From a bacterium (GTDB lineage: Bacteria; SZUA-79; Acidulodesulfobacterales; Acidulodesulfobacteraceae), in assembly GCA_021784835.1 (NCBI GenBank), contig JAJYHI010000155.1, forward strand, positions 22,990 to 86,989: a stretch of DNA of 64,000 nt, read 5' to 3'. The notes under the pieces are model-generated. The model did not search any database. It had not been told where the DNA came from and saw only the letters and a program-made list of their open reading frames with translations. The position numbers and the translations under genes are program-made. Below are positions 29,808 to 38,411 of this stretch, piece after piece (positions within the stretch are counted from its first letter, which is position 1; each line of letters starts with the position of its first letter).

Positions 29808-31139
29808 CTATGCCCCCTTGCCGTAATTTAAATCTTTAAATACCTGTTCGTCCGGAATCGCGGAAGGTTCGCTTGCCTTTACTCTGGAAATAATAGCCCC
29901 TAAATTCGACAATTTTTTTTCCATCTTTTCATAACCGCGGTCTAAGTGGTATATTCTAGAAACGGTCGTGAGGCCGTCCGAAGATGCAAGTCCCGCCAGA
30001 ACAAGCGATGCGCTTGCCCTCAAATCCGTAGCCATTACCTCGGCTCCTGAAAGTTTCCTTACGCCTTTTACTATCGCAAAATTATTTCTTACCTTTATAC
30101 TGGCTCCAAGACGTATAAGCTCCGCGACGTGCATAAATCTATTCTCGAAAACATTTTCCGTAATAACGCATAATCCGCTCGAAATCGTCATCAGGGCCAT
30201 CATTTGCGCCTGCATGTCGGTAGGAAAATCCGGATACGGAGCGGTAGAAATATCCACGCTCTTAATAGTTTTAGCGCCTTTAATCCTTAAAGACGAAGAG
30301 GAATTAATAATAATCTTTGCCCCCGACTCCGAAAGCTTGTCTATAACGGTTCTAAGATGGCTTACGTTTATATCTTTAAGGACGATATCCCCTTTGGTTA
30401 CCGCCGAAGCCACCATAAAAGTTCCCGCTTCTATTCTGTCGGGAAGAACTTTATGGTTTAATTTATTAAGTTTTTTAACCCCGTTTACGATTATTACGGA
30501 AGGTTCGGTTCTTTTTATATCCGCGCCTCCGTTATTGAGCGCAAGAATCATATCGTCTATTTCCGGTTCTCTTGCGGCATTTTTTATTACGGTAGTGCCT
30601 TCGGCAAGCGTCGCCGCCATAATTACGTTTTCCGTTCCGGTAACGGAAGGGATGGGGAAACTTATCTCGGCGCCTTTAAGCTTATCGGCATATACTTCGA
30701 CGTAGCCGTGTTCCACTTCTACGGTAACGCCTAAAAGCTTAAACGCATTCAGATGAAAATCTATGGGTCTTGCCCCTATGGCGCACCCTCCGGGCAAAGA
30801 CACCCTTGCCCGTTTATATTTGGCAAGAAGAGGACCTAGAACTAGGACGGAAGCCCTCATGGTCTTTACAAGGTCGTATGGGGCTTCATAGTTGTTAATG
30901 CCGGAAGTATTAATGATAAGCTTATCGGGTTTATCGGATTCTTTAATCTCCGCTCCAAGGCTTGTCAAAAGTTTTTTAATAGTTTTAATGTCTTCGAGGT
31001 CAGGAACGTTGTGGATTTCGCTGTCGCAGCCGTCGAACATTATCGAAGAAACTATTATAGGCAAAGAAGCGTTTTTAGAGCCGCTTATGGAAACCTCCCC
31101 GATTAAAGGAAATCCCCCCTCTATGACCATTTTATCCAT
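29808..31139 (-). CDS. murA: UDP-N-acetylglucosamine 1-carboxyvinyltransferase
   Basis: 443 residues. The fosfomycin-target cysteine is in 'LPGGCAIGARPID' near 115-127. 'ISGSKNASLPI' at the start and 'DLRASASLVLAGL' near 373-385 are EPSP-synthase-fold signatures. It commits UDP-GlcNAc to peptidoglycan. Its start overlaps prmC by 8 bases. The murA-hisG order is seen in many proteobacteria. Confidence 0.97.
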   Translation of the reverse strand: MDKMVIEGGFPLIGEVSISGSKNASLPIIVSSIMFDGCDSEIHNVPDLEDIKTIKKLLTSLGAEIKESDKPDKLIINTSGINNYEAPYDLVKTMRASVLVLGPLLAKYKRARVSLPGGCAIGARPIDFHLNAFKLLGVTVEVEHGYVEVYADKLKGAEISFPIPSVTGTENVIMAATLAEGTTVIKNAAREPEIDDMILALNNGGADIKRTEPSVIIVNGVKKLNKLNHKVLPDRIEAGTFMVASAVTKGDIVLKDINVSHLRTVIDKLSESGAKIIINSSSSLRIKGAKTIKSVDISTAPYPDFPTDMQAQMMALMTISSGLCVITENVFENRFMHVAELIRLGASIKVRNNFAIVKGVRKLSGAEVMATDLRASASLVLAGLASSDGLTTVSRIYHLDRGYEKMEKKLSNLGAIISRVKASEPSAIPDEQVFKDLNYGKGA

Positions 31140-32070
31140 ATATTATTTTTACCGCCCTTTCTTTATTATTTATATCGTTTAAAAAGGTCATGCGCTTGAA
31201 TTTTATATCGTTTCTTTTAAATTTTTCTTTATACATCGAATATATATCGTTTTTTTTCCTATAATCTATTTCAAGAATAAGGCTTTTTCTCTTTTTAGCG
31301 CGGATAGCCGCCTGAGCGAATATTTTTTTATAAAACCTGAGGCCGTCCATGCCGCCGTCCAATGCCCTAAAAGGTTCATAAAATCTAACGCCCGCGTCAA
31401 GAGTCTTTAGTTCGGCGGTTTCTATATACGGAGGGTTCGAAACTATTATATCGAAATTATCGAAGTCGCCTATATCTAAATTTTTTGAATAATATTCGGG
31501 TTTTTGAGCCGATGCATCAGGTTTAAGCATATTAAAATAAACGGGGATAACTTTTTCTCCCACTCCGTTTGCAATTATGTTTTTTCTCGCGGCGTTCAAG
31601 CTTCTGACGCTGTTATCCGCTGCATAAATTATAACATTATCGGAATTCTTTGCAATAGAAATCGCAATTGCCCCCGAACCCGTCCCTAAATCAAGAATGC
31701 GGATTTTTCTTTTAAGGCCGCTTTCTAATTTTTTTGCCTCTTTCAGCGCCTCGTCCACAAGACATTCGGTATCGGGCCTCGGTATCAGGACTGACCTGTT
31801 CACAAAAAAATCTATGGAGTAAAACTCTTTTTTATTGACGATGTAAGCGTATGGCTCAAAGCCGCTTCTTCTTCCGACTAATCTTCTGAAAAATTTTATT
31901 TTATTCGGGGCAGGTTTGTCGTTATAAGAAATAATAATTTCTTCTAACGATTTTTTTAATGCGTATTTCATTATGGAAGCGGATTCGTTAAAAGCATTTT
32001 TAATATTTTTGCTTTTAAAGCAAGCCTCGCCCCATTTAATTAATTTATAAACCGATAAATCTTCGTTCAT
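31132..32070 (-). CDS. prmC: Release factor glutamine methyltransferase
   Basis: 312 residues. It has a SAM-binding motif 'ILDLGTGSGAIAISIAK' near 125-141 and the Gln-binding 'NPPY' in 'IVSNPPYIETAEL'. 'PRPDTECLVDEAL' is another PrmC signature. It methylates the GGQ glutamine of release factors; prfA lies directly upstream (5-base gap), a common pairing. Confidence 0.94.
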   Translation of the reverse strand: MNEDLSVYKLIKWGEACFKSKNIKNAFNESASIMKYALKKSLEEIIISYNDKPAPNKIKFFRRLVGRRSGFEPYAYIVNKKEFYSIDFFVNRSVLIPRPDTECLVDEALKEAKKLESGLKRKIRILDLGTGSGAIAISIAKNSDNVIIYAADNSVRSLNAARKNIIANGVGEKVIPVYFNMLKPDASAQKPEYYSKNLDIGDFDNFDIIVSNPPYIETAELKTLDAGVRFYEPFRALDGGMDGLRFYKKIFAQAAIRAKKRKSLILEIDYRKKNDIYSMYKEKFKRNDIKFKRMTFLNDINNKERAVKIIYG

Positions 32071-32075
32071 ATTAA

Positions 32076-33149
32076 TTACGACTGTATTTGGGATTCAAAA
32101 TAATCTGCCAGGGGCGCTAAAAGTTCATCCATATTGCCGTCGATAAAAGACGACAGTTTATGTATGGTTATTCCCGCCCGGTGGTCGGTAACCCTGCCTT
32201 GAGGAAAATTATACGTTCTTATTTTCTCGCTTCTATCGCCGCTTCCGACCATGCTCTTCCTGCTTTGCGCCTCTACGCTTTTTTTATCCGCTTCCATTCT
32301 GCTCAGAAGCCTCGACCTTAAGATTCTTAAGGCTTTTGCTTTGTTTTTATGCTGGGATTTTTCGTCCTGGCACGTAACCACGAGACCGGTGGGAATATGG
32401 GTAACCCTTACCGCCGAATCTGTCGTATTTACGCTCTGCCCTCCGTGTCCCGAAGACCTGTAAACGTCTATCCTTAAATCTTCGCCGTTTATTTTAAGCT
32501 CGACTTCTTCCGGTTCCGGCATAACGGCAACGGTTGCCGCAGAAGTATGCACCCTTCCCTGCGTTTCGGTAGCCGGTATCCTTTGGACCCTGTGAACTCC
32601 GCTCTCATATTTTAAAAGACGGTAGGCGTCTTTGCCTTTTACGGATACCACCGCTTCCTTCAGTCCGCCGGAAGACGATGGGCTTAGAGAAATCGCCTCG
32701 AACTGAAAGTTTTTGCTAAGAGCGTATTTATTATACATTTTAAAAAGGTCGAGCGCGAAAAGGGCGGCCTCTTCTCCCCCCGTGGCGGCCCTTATTTCAA
32801 GCAAAATATCTTTATCCTTAAGATTTTCTTTCGGGTAAAAAAAAACTTTTATTTCTTCGGCTAATTTTGAAGCTTTGTTTTTTAAAGAATTTATCTCTTC
32901 GGTTTCCAATCCTATCAGCGCCTCGTCGGATTCGTGCCTAACCAGGTCCTCTAGGTCTTTAATGTCGGATTCTATTTTATTGTGTTCGGCAAACTGCTCC
33001 GCGGTTTTTTTGATAAGGTTATATTGCTTGGAAAGTTCTTTTATGTTGGAGCTGAATCCTTTGGAACTTTCTTCGCGTATTCTGCCGTATATCTCTTTAG
33101 ATTTATCGGCTAATTCCTGAGCTTTTTTTATTAAAATATCGTCCAGCAT
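32076..33149 (-). CDS. prfA: Peptide chain release factor 1
   Basis: 357 residues. The GGQ hydrolysis motif is in 'RSSGHGGQSVNTTDSAVR' near 227-244. The stop-codon-reading region includes 'PATETQGRVH' near 189-198, where RF1 has a PxT (PAT) motif rather than the SPF of RF2. It terminates at UAA and UAG. Confidence 0.96.
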   Translation of the reverse strand: MLDDILIKKAQELADKSKEIYGRIREESSKGFSSNIKELSKQYNLIKKTAEQFAEHNKIESDIKDLEDLVRHESDEALIGLETEEINSLKNKASKLAEEIKVFFYPKENLKDKDILLEIRAATGGEEAALFALDLFKMYNKYALSKNFQFEAISLSPSSSGGLKEAVVSVKGKDAYRLLKYESGVHRVQRIPATETQGRVHTSAATVAVMPEPEEVELKINGEDLRIDVYRSSGHGGQSVNTTDSAVRVTHIPTGLVVTCQDEKSQHKNKAKALRILRSRLLSRMEADKKSVEAQSRKSMVGSGDRSEKIRTYNFPQGRVTDHRAGITIHKLSSFIDGNMDELLAPLADYFESQIQS

Positions 33150-33207
33150 TTAAAATTGCACCTTTTGACAAAATAAAAAATCTAACGAAAGCTTTTACGG
33201 CTGAAAA

Positions 33208-33918
33208 TTAAAAGTCTAAACCGCCTTTTAGCCATGAAGACCTGACTTCCGAAGGATTTCCGCAAGAAAATTCTCCCTCCGAACAGTTTCCTCTCACGCA
33301 TGCGGGACCAGCGCCCTGAAAAACTGACGGGGCGATAGGATAAACAAGCTTGAACATTTCCCCCGCGACCCGCCTTATCTCCCACTGCGCTCTCCGGCAT
33401 CCCCTCAGTCTGAAAAAATGCAGAAGCTCTCTTGCGTTCATAGTAAATACGAGCTGCGTTTCGGTTGCGTTGGGAAGCAGGTATCTTGCATCTTCGGCCG
33501 GAATTCCATTCTCTATAAAATAACCGTATAAGGAGAAAATAGCCTCGACCGTTTTATTGTATTTTGCCAAAAATTCTTTATTTCCGGATATGGAATCGGG
33601 AATAACATAGCACGGCTTTAACTCCTTAACGTAACGCTGGCTTCTTTGGGAATAAGACGCGATGCGGTGCCTGACTAATTGATGCGAGGCGCTTCTCGAA
33701 AGTCTTTCTACGCCGAAGGAAAAGCTTGAATGTTCCAAGACGGAATCGTGGCCGGAGGTTCTGATTCTTTTAATTAATTTTCTTGCTTTTTCTAATCCCT
33801 TTTCCCCGTCGTTAAAATCTTTTTCAATTTTTGCGATGTCATAGGAGCTGTAGCAAAGCCGGGCGGCTATCGCTATGGTAATTTCGGGTTTAGAAGTATA
33901 GTTGATTAGTTTAACCAT
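33208..33918 (-). CDS. thyX: Flavin-dependent thymidylate synthase
   Basis: 236 residues. The ThyX motif RHRxxSxxxxSxRY is present as 'RHRIASYSQRSQRY' near 81-94. It makes dTMP from dUMP using FAD, NADPH and methylene-THF, replacing ThyA. Tail residues 'CSEGEFSC' near the end are cysteine-containing. It lies between rpmE and prfA. Confidence 0.95.
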   Translation of the reverse strand: MVKLINYTSKPEITIAIAARLCYSSYDIAKIEKDFNDGEKGLEKARKLIKRIRTSGHDSVLEHSSFSFGVERLSRSASHQLVRHRIASYSQRSQRYVKELKPCYVIPDSISGNKEFLAKYNKTVEAIFSLYGYFIENGIPAEDARYLLPNATETQLVFTMNARELLHFFRLRGCRRAQWEIRRVAGEMFKLVYPIAPSVFQGAGPACVRGNCSEGEFSCGNPSEVRSSWLKGGLDF

Positions 33919-33965
33919 TAATTAAAAAGGAAAGGCCGTAAAGCGAACTTTCTTTATTTCTGATT

Positions 33966-34181
33966 TTATTTCTTATTGTTGCTTATCTTGGCGTATTTTT
34001 TATTAAATTTATCGATTCTTCCTGCGCTATCCACGAATTTTTGTTTGCCGGTATAGAAAGGGTGGCATTTCGAGCATATATCTACGTGAATTTCCGGGGC
34101 GGTACTTCCGGTAATAAACTCTTCGCCGCATGCGCATTTTACCTTTGCCTGATAAATTTTAGGGTGTATTCCTTCTTTCAT
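33966..34181 (-). CDS. rpmE: 50S ribosomal protein L31, zinc-binding form
   Basis: 71 residues. It begins '[19 protein letters not shown]'. Cys16, Cys18, Cys36 and Cys39 ('[14 protein letters not shown]') form the zinc site, marking the C+ type. The tail '[12 protein letters not shown]' is typical of L31. 42 bases after kdsB. Confidence 0.96.
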   Translation of the reverse strand: MKEGIHPKIYQAKVKCACGEEFITGSTAPEIHVDICSKCHPFYTGKQKFVDSAGRIDKFNKKYAKISNNKK

Positions 34182-34223
34182 TTTCTTAATGCTCCTTTGC
34201 TTTTTAAAAATTATTATTTTAAA

Positions 34224-34991
34224 TTATTCAAGCTTATCATTATAAGATTTTAAAATAAAATTTTCAACCTTTTTTATATCGCCTGGAACATCTACGGGAA
34301 TAGTAGAGATATTAACGGTTTCGACTTTTATCCTGTACCCGTTTTCTACCGCTCTTAGCTGTTCCAACATCTCTTTTTTTTCTAAATAAGATGCGTTCAT
34401 TTTTCCGAATTTCATAAGGAATTCCATGGTATATCCGTAAAAGCCAAGGTGCTTGTAACCGAAAACGCCTTTAAAATCTTTAAGGTTTGGCGCCTTTTCC
34501 CTGTCATACGGAATAGGGCTTCTCGAGAAATAAATGCCGAAGTTATTTTTATCCACGATGACCTTTACGTTATTTGGGTCAATGAATTCTTCGTAAGAAT
34601 AAATATGCGTTTTAACGCTCGTATATGAAATATCGCCCTCTTCGCCGAAAGGTTTTATTAGCGCTTCTATTATTTCGGCATTAACTAACGGCTCGTCCCC
34701 CTGAATGTTTAAAACAATATCCGCATCGATGCCGCTTACGGCTTCTATAATCCTGTCCGTTCCCGTTTGATGCGACTCTTTCGTCATAACGGCATTTGCT
34801 CCGAAATCCCTGCAAACTTCGTATATTCTCCTGTCTTCCGTAGCGATTATAACGTCCGATAACATGCCCGATTTTATAACGCCGTCATAAACATGCTTTA
34901 TCATAGGCTTGCCCATGATTAAAGCGAGAGGCTTGCCTTCGAATCTGGTGGATTTATATCTGGCGGGTATAACCGCGACTATTTTTTTCAT
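34224..34991 (-). CDS. kdsB: 3-deoxy-manno-octulosonate cytidylyltransferase
   Basis: 255 residues. 'VIPARYKSTRFEGKPLA' at the N-terminus is the nucleotide-binding signature and 'NIQGDEPLV' near 94-102 the metal/substrate loop. It activates Kdo as CMP-Kdo for lipopolysaccharide core, which shows that the organism has an LPS-bearing outer membrane. Confidence 0.96.
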   Translation of the reverse strand: MKKIVAVIPARYKSTRFEGKPLALIMGKPMIKHVYDGVIKSGMLSDVIIATEDRRIYEVCRDFGANAVMTKESHQTGTDRIIEAVSGIDADIVLNIQGDEPLVNAEIIEALIKPFGEEGDISYTSVKTHIYSYEEFIDPNNVKVIVDKNNFGIYFSRSPIPYDREKAPNLKDFKGVFGYKHLGFYGYTMEFLMKFGKMNASYLEKKEMLEQLRAVENGYRIKVETVNISTIPVDVPGDIKKVENFILKSYNDKLE

Positions 34992-35036
34992 TTGAATATT
35001 TTATTATAAATAAATTAAAATTTAAATAATTTTGTT

Positions 35037-35768
35037 CTACTCTATTTTGGTTATATAGACGTCGTACCCGTAACTCGCGATAATCTTGGCAAAATTATAA
35101 GCGCCTTTTAAATTTCTAAATTTGCCCAATACCACTTTATAATAGAGTGTCCCGTCAACTTTTTTAGTCGTTAAATGGACTCCCGGAACTATTTTTTTCA
35201 TCTCGTTAACCTTATCCAACGCTTTCGATTTTTCGGTATATGCCGCAAATTGAAGCGTATAGCCGAATAAAGGCGGAAGATATTTTTCGTTATATCCGTT
35301 TGCATAATTTATTGATACCGGGCTCCGTCCCAGATACTGTATCCTTACCAATGCGGTACCCGGCCCTATCATATTGAGGGCTTTCGCGGCCGCGTAAGAA
35401 AGGTCTATAATCCTGCCGCCTACGTACGGCCCCCTGTCGTTAACGTAAACTTCCACGCTTCTATGGTTTTGAATATCCGTAACGTAAGCATAGCCCTTCA
35501 ACGGAAGGGTTTTTGAAGCGGCGGTCATATCGTACATATTATAAATTTGTCCGCTCGCCGTCGCCCTGCCTTGAAAGCCTGGGCCGTACCATGATGCAAT
35601 TCCTATCTCGACATTTTTGGAAGTTTTTTGAGGCGGATAATATTCGGAAGAGCGGCCGCCTACAATATAAGGAACGCATCCGGAAAGCGCCGGGGTTAAA
35701 ATAAAAACGGATAGTATTAAAAAAGATATTTCATATGCCGGTTTGCGCGGAAACGGCTTGTTCTTCAT
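35037..35768 (-). CDS. rlpA: RlpA-like septal lipoprotein with SPOR domain
   Basis: 243 residues. A signal peptide ends in the lipobox 'ALSGC' (Cys31). The double-psi beta-barrel domain (about 52-145) has 'IGIASWYGPGFQGRATASG' and the catalytic-Asp region 'YVNDRGPYVGGRIIDLS' of RlpA lytic transglycosylases. The last 75 residues resemble a SPOR domain, which binds denuded glycans at the septum. The gene overlaps the 3' end of the PilZ gene by 38 bases; GGAA upstream of the ATG may serve as ribosome binding site. Confidence 0.88.
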   Translation of the reverse strand: MKNKPFPRKPAYEISFLILSVFILTPALSGCVPYIVGGRSSEYYPPQKTSKNVEIGIASWYGPGFQGRATASGQIYNMYDMTAASKTLPLKGYAYVTDIQNHRSVEVYVNDRGPYVGGRIIDLSYAAAKALNMIGPGTALVRIQYLGRSPVSINYANGYNEKYLPPLFGYTLQFAAYTEKSKALDKVNEMKKIVPGVHLTTKKVDGTLYYKVVLGKFRNLKGAYNFAKIIASYGYDVYITKIE

Positions 35769-36462
35769 TATTTGTTCCGGAATAAGATATGAGTTTAAAA
35801 ATTTCCTTTTCGGCTATATATATATTTTCGAATATTATGTCGGTAATTATATCTTTATCTTTATTTGTAGTGTAAAGAACCATTCCGCCTATGTATTTAT
35901 TTTCGGAAAACCTGTTGACCCATACGATGTTTCCGTTTATTCTCGTAAGGTTGTTTTTATAATTTAGCTGGATAAACCCGGATTTCCCTATAAGCCCCAT
36001 CATGTTTCTTTCGGACGGCAGTATAAATCCTATTCCGTCCTTGGAAATATCGTTTATTTCTATCGAAAAAATACTGTTGCCTATCATTACCTGCGACTCT
36101 ACAGGCTCGTATAAAATAAATCTCGGATACCGCCTCTTATTTATTTTAGGCTTTACGAAGCTTATAGATTCTATAACGACGGACTTGTCCCCGTTTATTT
36201 TTTTAATTTTTCCGGTAATGGGAGAAAAAAGAAAAAAAACCCTTAATATTACGAAGCTTCCAATCTGCGGCATACGCAATATTTTGCTGTCGAAATGCAG
36301 GCTCGTTGCGGAATCTTCGTCATTAATGCCGGATATAATCGCCCCGCACGACAAATTTTCTTCTCCGAACCATAACGCCTGAACTTTATGCTTTTTTTCC
36401 TTGATATATTTTATAATATTCTTCAGCAGCAACTGTTCTTCCGCAGGGGACGTTTCGGCCAT
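35731..36462 (-). CDS. PilZ domain protein (YcgR-like)
   Basis: 243 residues. The N-terminal ~105 residues resemble a YcgR-type N domain. The PilZ domain follows with the c-di-GMP-binding RxxxR in 'KRRYPRFILYEPV' near 107-119 and the D/NxSxxG motif in 'NDISKDGIGF' near 137-146. It should be a cytoplasmic c-di-GMP receptor. An HD-GYP protein and a broken GGDEF domain elsewhere in the window fit use of this messenger. It overlaps the rlpA-like gene by 38 bases. Confidence 0.85.
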   Translation of the reverse strand: MAETSPAEEQLLLKNIIKYIKEKKHKVQALWFGEENLSCGAIISGINDEDSATSLHFDSKILRMPQIGSFVILRVFFLFSPITGKIKKINGDKSVVIESISFVKPKINKRRYPRFILYEPVESQVMIGNSIFSIEINDISKDGIGFILPSERNMMGLIGKSGFIQLNYKNNLTRINGNIVWVNRFSENKYIGGMVLYTTNKDKDIITDIIFENIYIAEKEIFKLISYSGTNNEEQAVSAQTGI

Positions 36463-36523
36463 AAAAATACCCGTATTTTTGTCTGAATTTAGTTGTAATT
36501 TTTTTATCTTGCTTGTTATTTTT

Positions 36524-36551
36524 ATTATATTTTAATTTCAAATTATTACAA
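36524..36551 (-). promoter_or_regulatory. Possible promoter for the PilZ gene run
   Basis: On the minus strand TTGTAA (complement of 36546-36551) and TATAAT (complement of 36524-36529) are 16 bases apart, upstream of the PilZ gene start at 36462. The region is very AT-rich, so chance matches are likely. Confidence 0.35.
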
Positions 36552-36735
36552 ATACAAATATTAAATATAAAAATATTAATAATGCAAATATGCGCCGATT
36601 GTTTTTACTTTTATTTTTTAGTTAAGGAATAGCCGGATTAAAAGTTATTAACAGGCGGGCATTTTGATATCTATTAATTATCAACCGCCGACGTTTTATT
36701 ATTTTTTTTATTGTTGTTTTTTATTATTTTTTTAT

Positions 36736-36765
36736 TTGACAATCTTGCGATATATTCTATATAAT
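36736..36765 (+). promoter_or_regulatory. Predicted sigma70 promoter of the sulfur-carrier operon
   Basis: TTGACA (36736-36741) and TATAAT (36760-36765) are both perfect consensus hexamers, 18 bases apart. Transcription would start near 36772, about 52 bases before the riboswitch. Confidence 0.75.
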
Positions 36766-36823
36766 AGAAATATCGTATAATTTAATTCTAAACAAAATTG
36801 TTCTTTTAAATAAAATCGTAAGG

Positions 36824-36927
36824 TTCTTATCGAGAGCGGTAGAGGGACGGGCCCTTTGAAACCGCAGCAACCGATGTCTGACAAAATCGGTGCTAATTCC
36901 CGCAGGTTTATTCCTGGAAGATAAGAA
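36824..36927 (+). promoter_or_regulatory. SAM-I (S-box) riboswitch
   Basis: Conserved S-box core is visible. P1 forms from TTCTTATC (36824-36831) with GATAAGAA (36920-36927). 'GAGAG...AGAGGGACGGGCCC' holds the P2 kink-turn region, and 'GAAACCGCAGCAACC' is the signature P3/junction element. P4 strands 'GGTGCTAATTCC' and 'GGAAG' follow. S-boxes bind S-adenosylmethionine and normally switch off methionine or cysteine genes. A strong terminator lies just downstream, and P1's 3' strand overlaps bases that could pair with the terminator's 5' strand, as expected for a transcription OFF switch. Confidence 0.95.
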
Positions 36928-36943
36928 GAAAAGAGTTTTTAAA

Positions 36944-36986
36944 AACCTCTTCTTCTATATTTCATTAGGAAGAAGGGGTTTTTTTA
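36944..36986 (+). terminator. Intrinsic terminator of the SAM-I expression platform
   Basis: The 12-base arm AACCTCTTCTTC (36944-36955) pairs with GAAGAAGGGGTT (36969-36980) with one G-T wobble, across a 13-base loop, followed by five more T. The purine-rich stretch AAGAAGAAAAGAG at 36923-36935 can pair with the terminator's 5' arm as antiterminator when P1 is open. Confidence 0.88.
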
Positions 36987-37061
36987 TTATTTTAATGTTA
37001 ATTTATTGCCGTCGGAATAAATATAAAATAAATAAATTTTAAGATAACATAAGGAGAAAAA

Positions 37062-38309
37062 ATGTTCGTTAAAGGTTTAAAGTGTAGGGAATGCGGGAAA
37101 GAATATCCGGATAGTCCGCTATATGTTTGCGATTACTGTTTCGGTCCATTGGAAGTAGATTACGATTACGACAATATTAAAAAAGAAATAACCGTCGAAA
37201 AAATTAAATCCAGAGAGCCAAATATGTGGCGCTATCAGGAGCTTCTCCCTATAAAGGGAGAAATAAAAATAGGAAAAAACGTAGGATATACCCCGCTTGT
37301 TAAGGCCGATAACCTTGCTAAGGCATTGGGCGTTAAAGAATTATACATAAAAAACGACGCGGTAAATTTCCCGACCCTTTCTTTTAAAGACAGGGTCGTT
37401 TCCGTAGCCATAGCAAAAGCCAAAGAATTCGGCTTCAATGTCGTGGCATGCGCCTCTACCGGAAATCTCGCTAATTCTGTCGCCGCTCTGGCGGCTTCTT
37501 CCGGTTACGAAAGTTTTGTATTCATACCGTCCAACCTCGAAATCGGAAAAGTTCTGGGAACGTTAATATACGGCACAAATCTTGTAAAAATTAACGGAAG
37601 CTACGATAAAGTAAACAGGCTGTGCACCGAAATTGCCGGCAAATACAGCTGGGCATTCGTAAACATAAATTTAAGGCCTTACTATGCCGAAGGCTCAAAG
37701 TCTCTTACTTTTGAAATGCTTGAACAGTTAGGATTTAAAGCGCCCGACAACGTCGTAGTTCCTATGGCTGGCGGTTCGCTGATTACGAAAGTCGGAAAAG
37801 CCATAGATGAATTTGAATACTGCGGCTTATTAAAAGAAAAACCGCATACGAAAATTTTCGGGGCGCAGGCTACTGGATGCAACCCCATAACCGCTTCCGT
37901 TAAAGAAAAAAGGGAATTCATCAAGCCGGTCAGGACGCCGGATACTATTGCAAAATCTCTTGCGATAGGCAATCCCGCCGACGGATACTATGCGTCCGAC
38001 CTTATGAATAAATCCGGCGGTTACGGCGAAGACGCGACGGACGACGAAATCGTGGAAGGAATGAAACTTTTGGCTGGAACCGAAGGAATCTTTACCGAAA
38101 CGGCGGGCGGGGTTACCGTTGCCGTTGCCAAAAAACTCATAGAAAAAGGCCGCATAAATAAAAATGAAACCACGGTTCTTGCGATAACCGGAAACGGCTT
38201 AAAAACGCTTGAAGCGGTAAACGGAAAACTGAAAGAGCCGGCAACGATAGAGGCCAACTTAGGCGAATTCGAAAAAGTTCTTGAAAAAATTAAAGGGAAA
38301 AATCAATAA
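37062..38309 (+). CDS. Threonine-synthase-like PLP enzyme under SAM-I control
   Basis: 415 residues, fold-type II PLP enzyme of the threonine synthase family. An N-terminal zinc ribbon has Cys8, Cys11, Cys23, Cys26. The PLP lysine is Lys109 in 'FPTLSFKDRVVSVA'. 'ASTGNLANSVAA' and 'VVPMAGGSLITKV' are the phosphate-binding regions. Known threonine synthases turn O-phosphohomoserine into threonine. Placement behind a SAM-I riboswitch and beside a sulfur-carrier system suggests that this copy makes homocysteine from O-phosphohomoserine instead, but that is inference. The ribosome binding site AAGGAG is well placed. Confidence 0.85.
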   Translation: MFVKGLKCRECGKEYPDSPLYVCDYCFGPLEVDYDYDNIKKEITVEKIKSREPNMWRYQELLPIKGEIKIGKNVGYTPLVKADNLAKALGVKELYIKNDAVNFPTLSFKDRVVSVAIAKAKEFGFNVVACASTGNLANSVAALAASSGYESFVFIPSNLEIGKVLGTLIYGTNLVKINGSYDKVNRLCTEIAGKYSWAFVNINLRPYYAEGSKSLTFEMLEQLGFKAPDNVVVPMAGGSLITKVGKAIDEFEYCGLLKEKPHTKIFGAQATGCNPITASVKEKREFIKPVRTPDTIAKSLAIGNPADGYYASDLMNKSGGYGEDATDDEIVEGMKLLAGTEGIFTETAGGVTVAVAKKLIEKGRINKNETTVLAITGNGLKTLEAVNGKLKEPATIEANLGEFEKVLEKIKGKNQ

Positions 38310-38411
38310 AATAGATAAAGGAAGATAGATTAACTTAACTTTAATAGATAAAAATAACAAAATAAAATCATCATTTAATTATAAATAAGAAATAAGCAAA
38401 AGGAGGCTTAA

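Noticed and set aside
29968..30705. 245-codon frame antisense to murA
   Set aside because: Low-complexity Ser/Thr/Ala product, entirely inside the conserved murA gene on the other strand.
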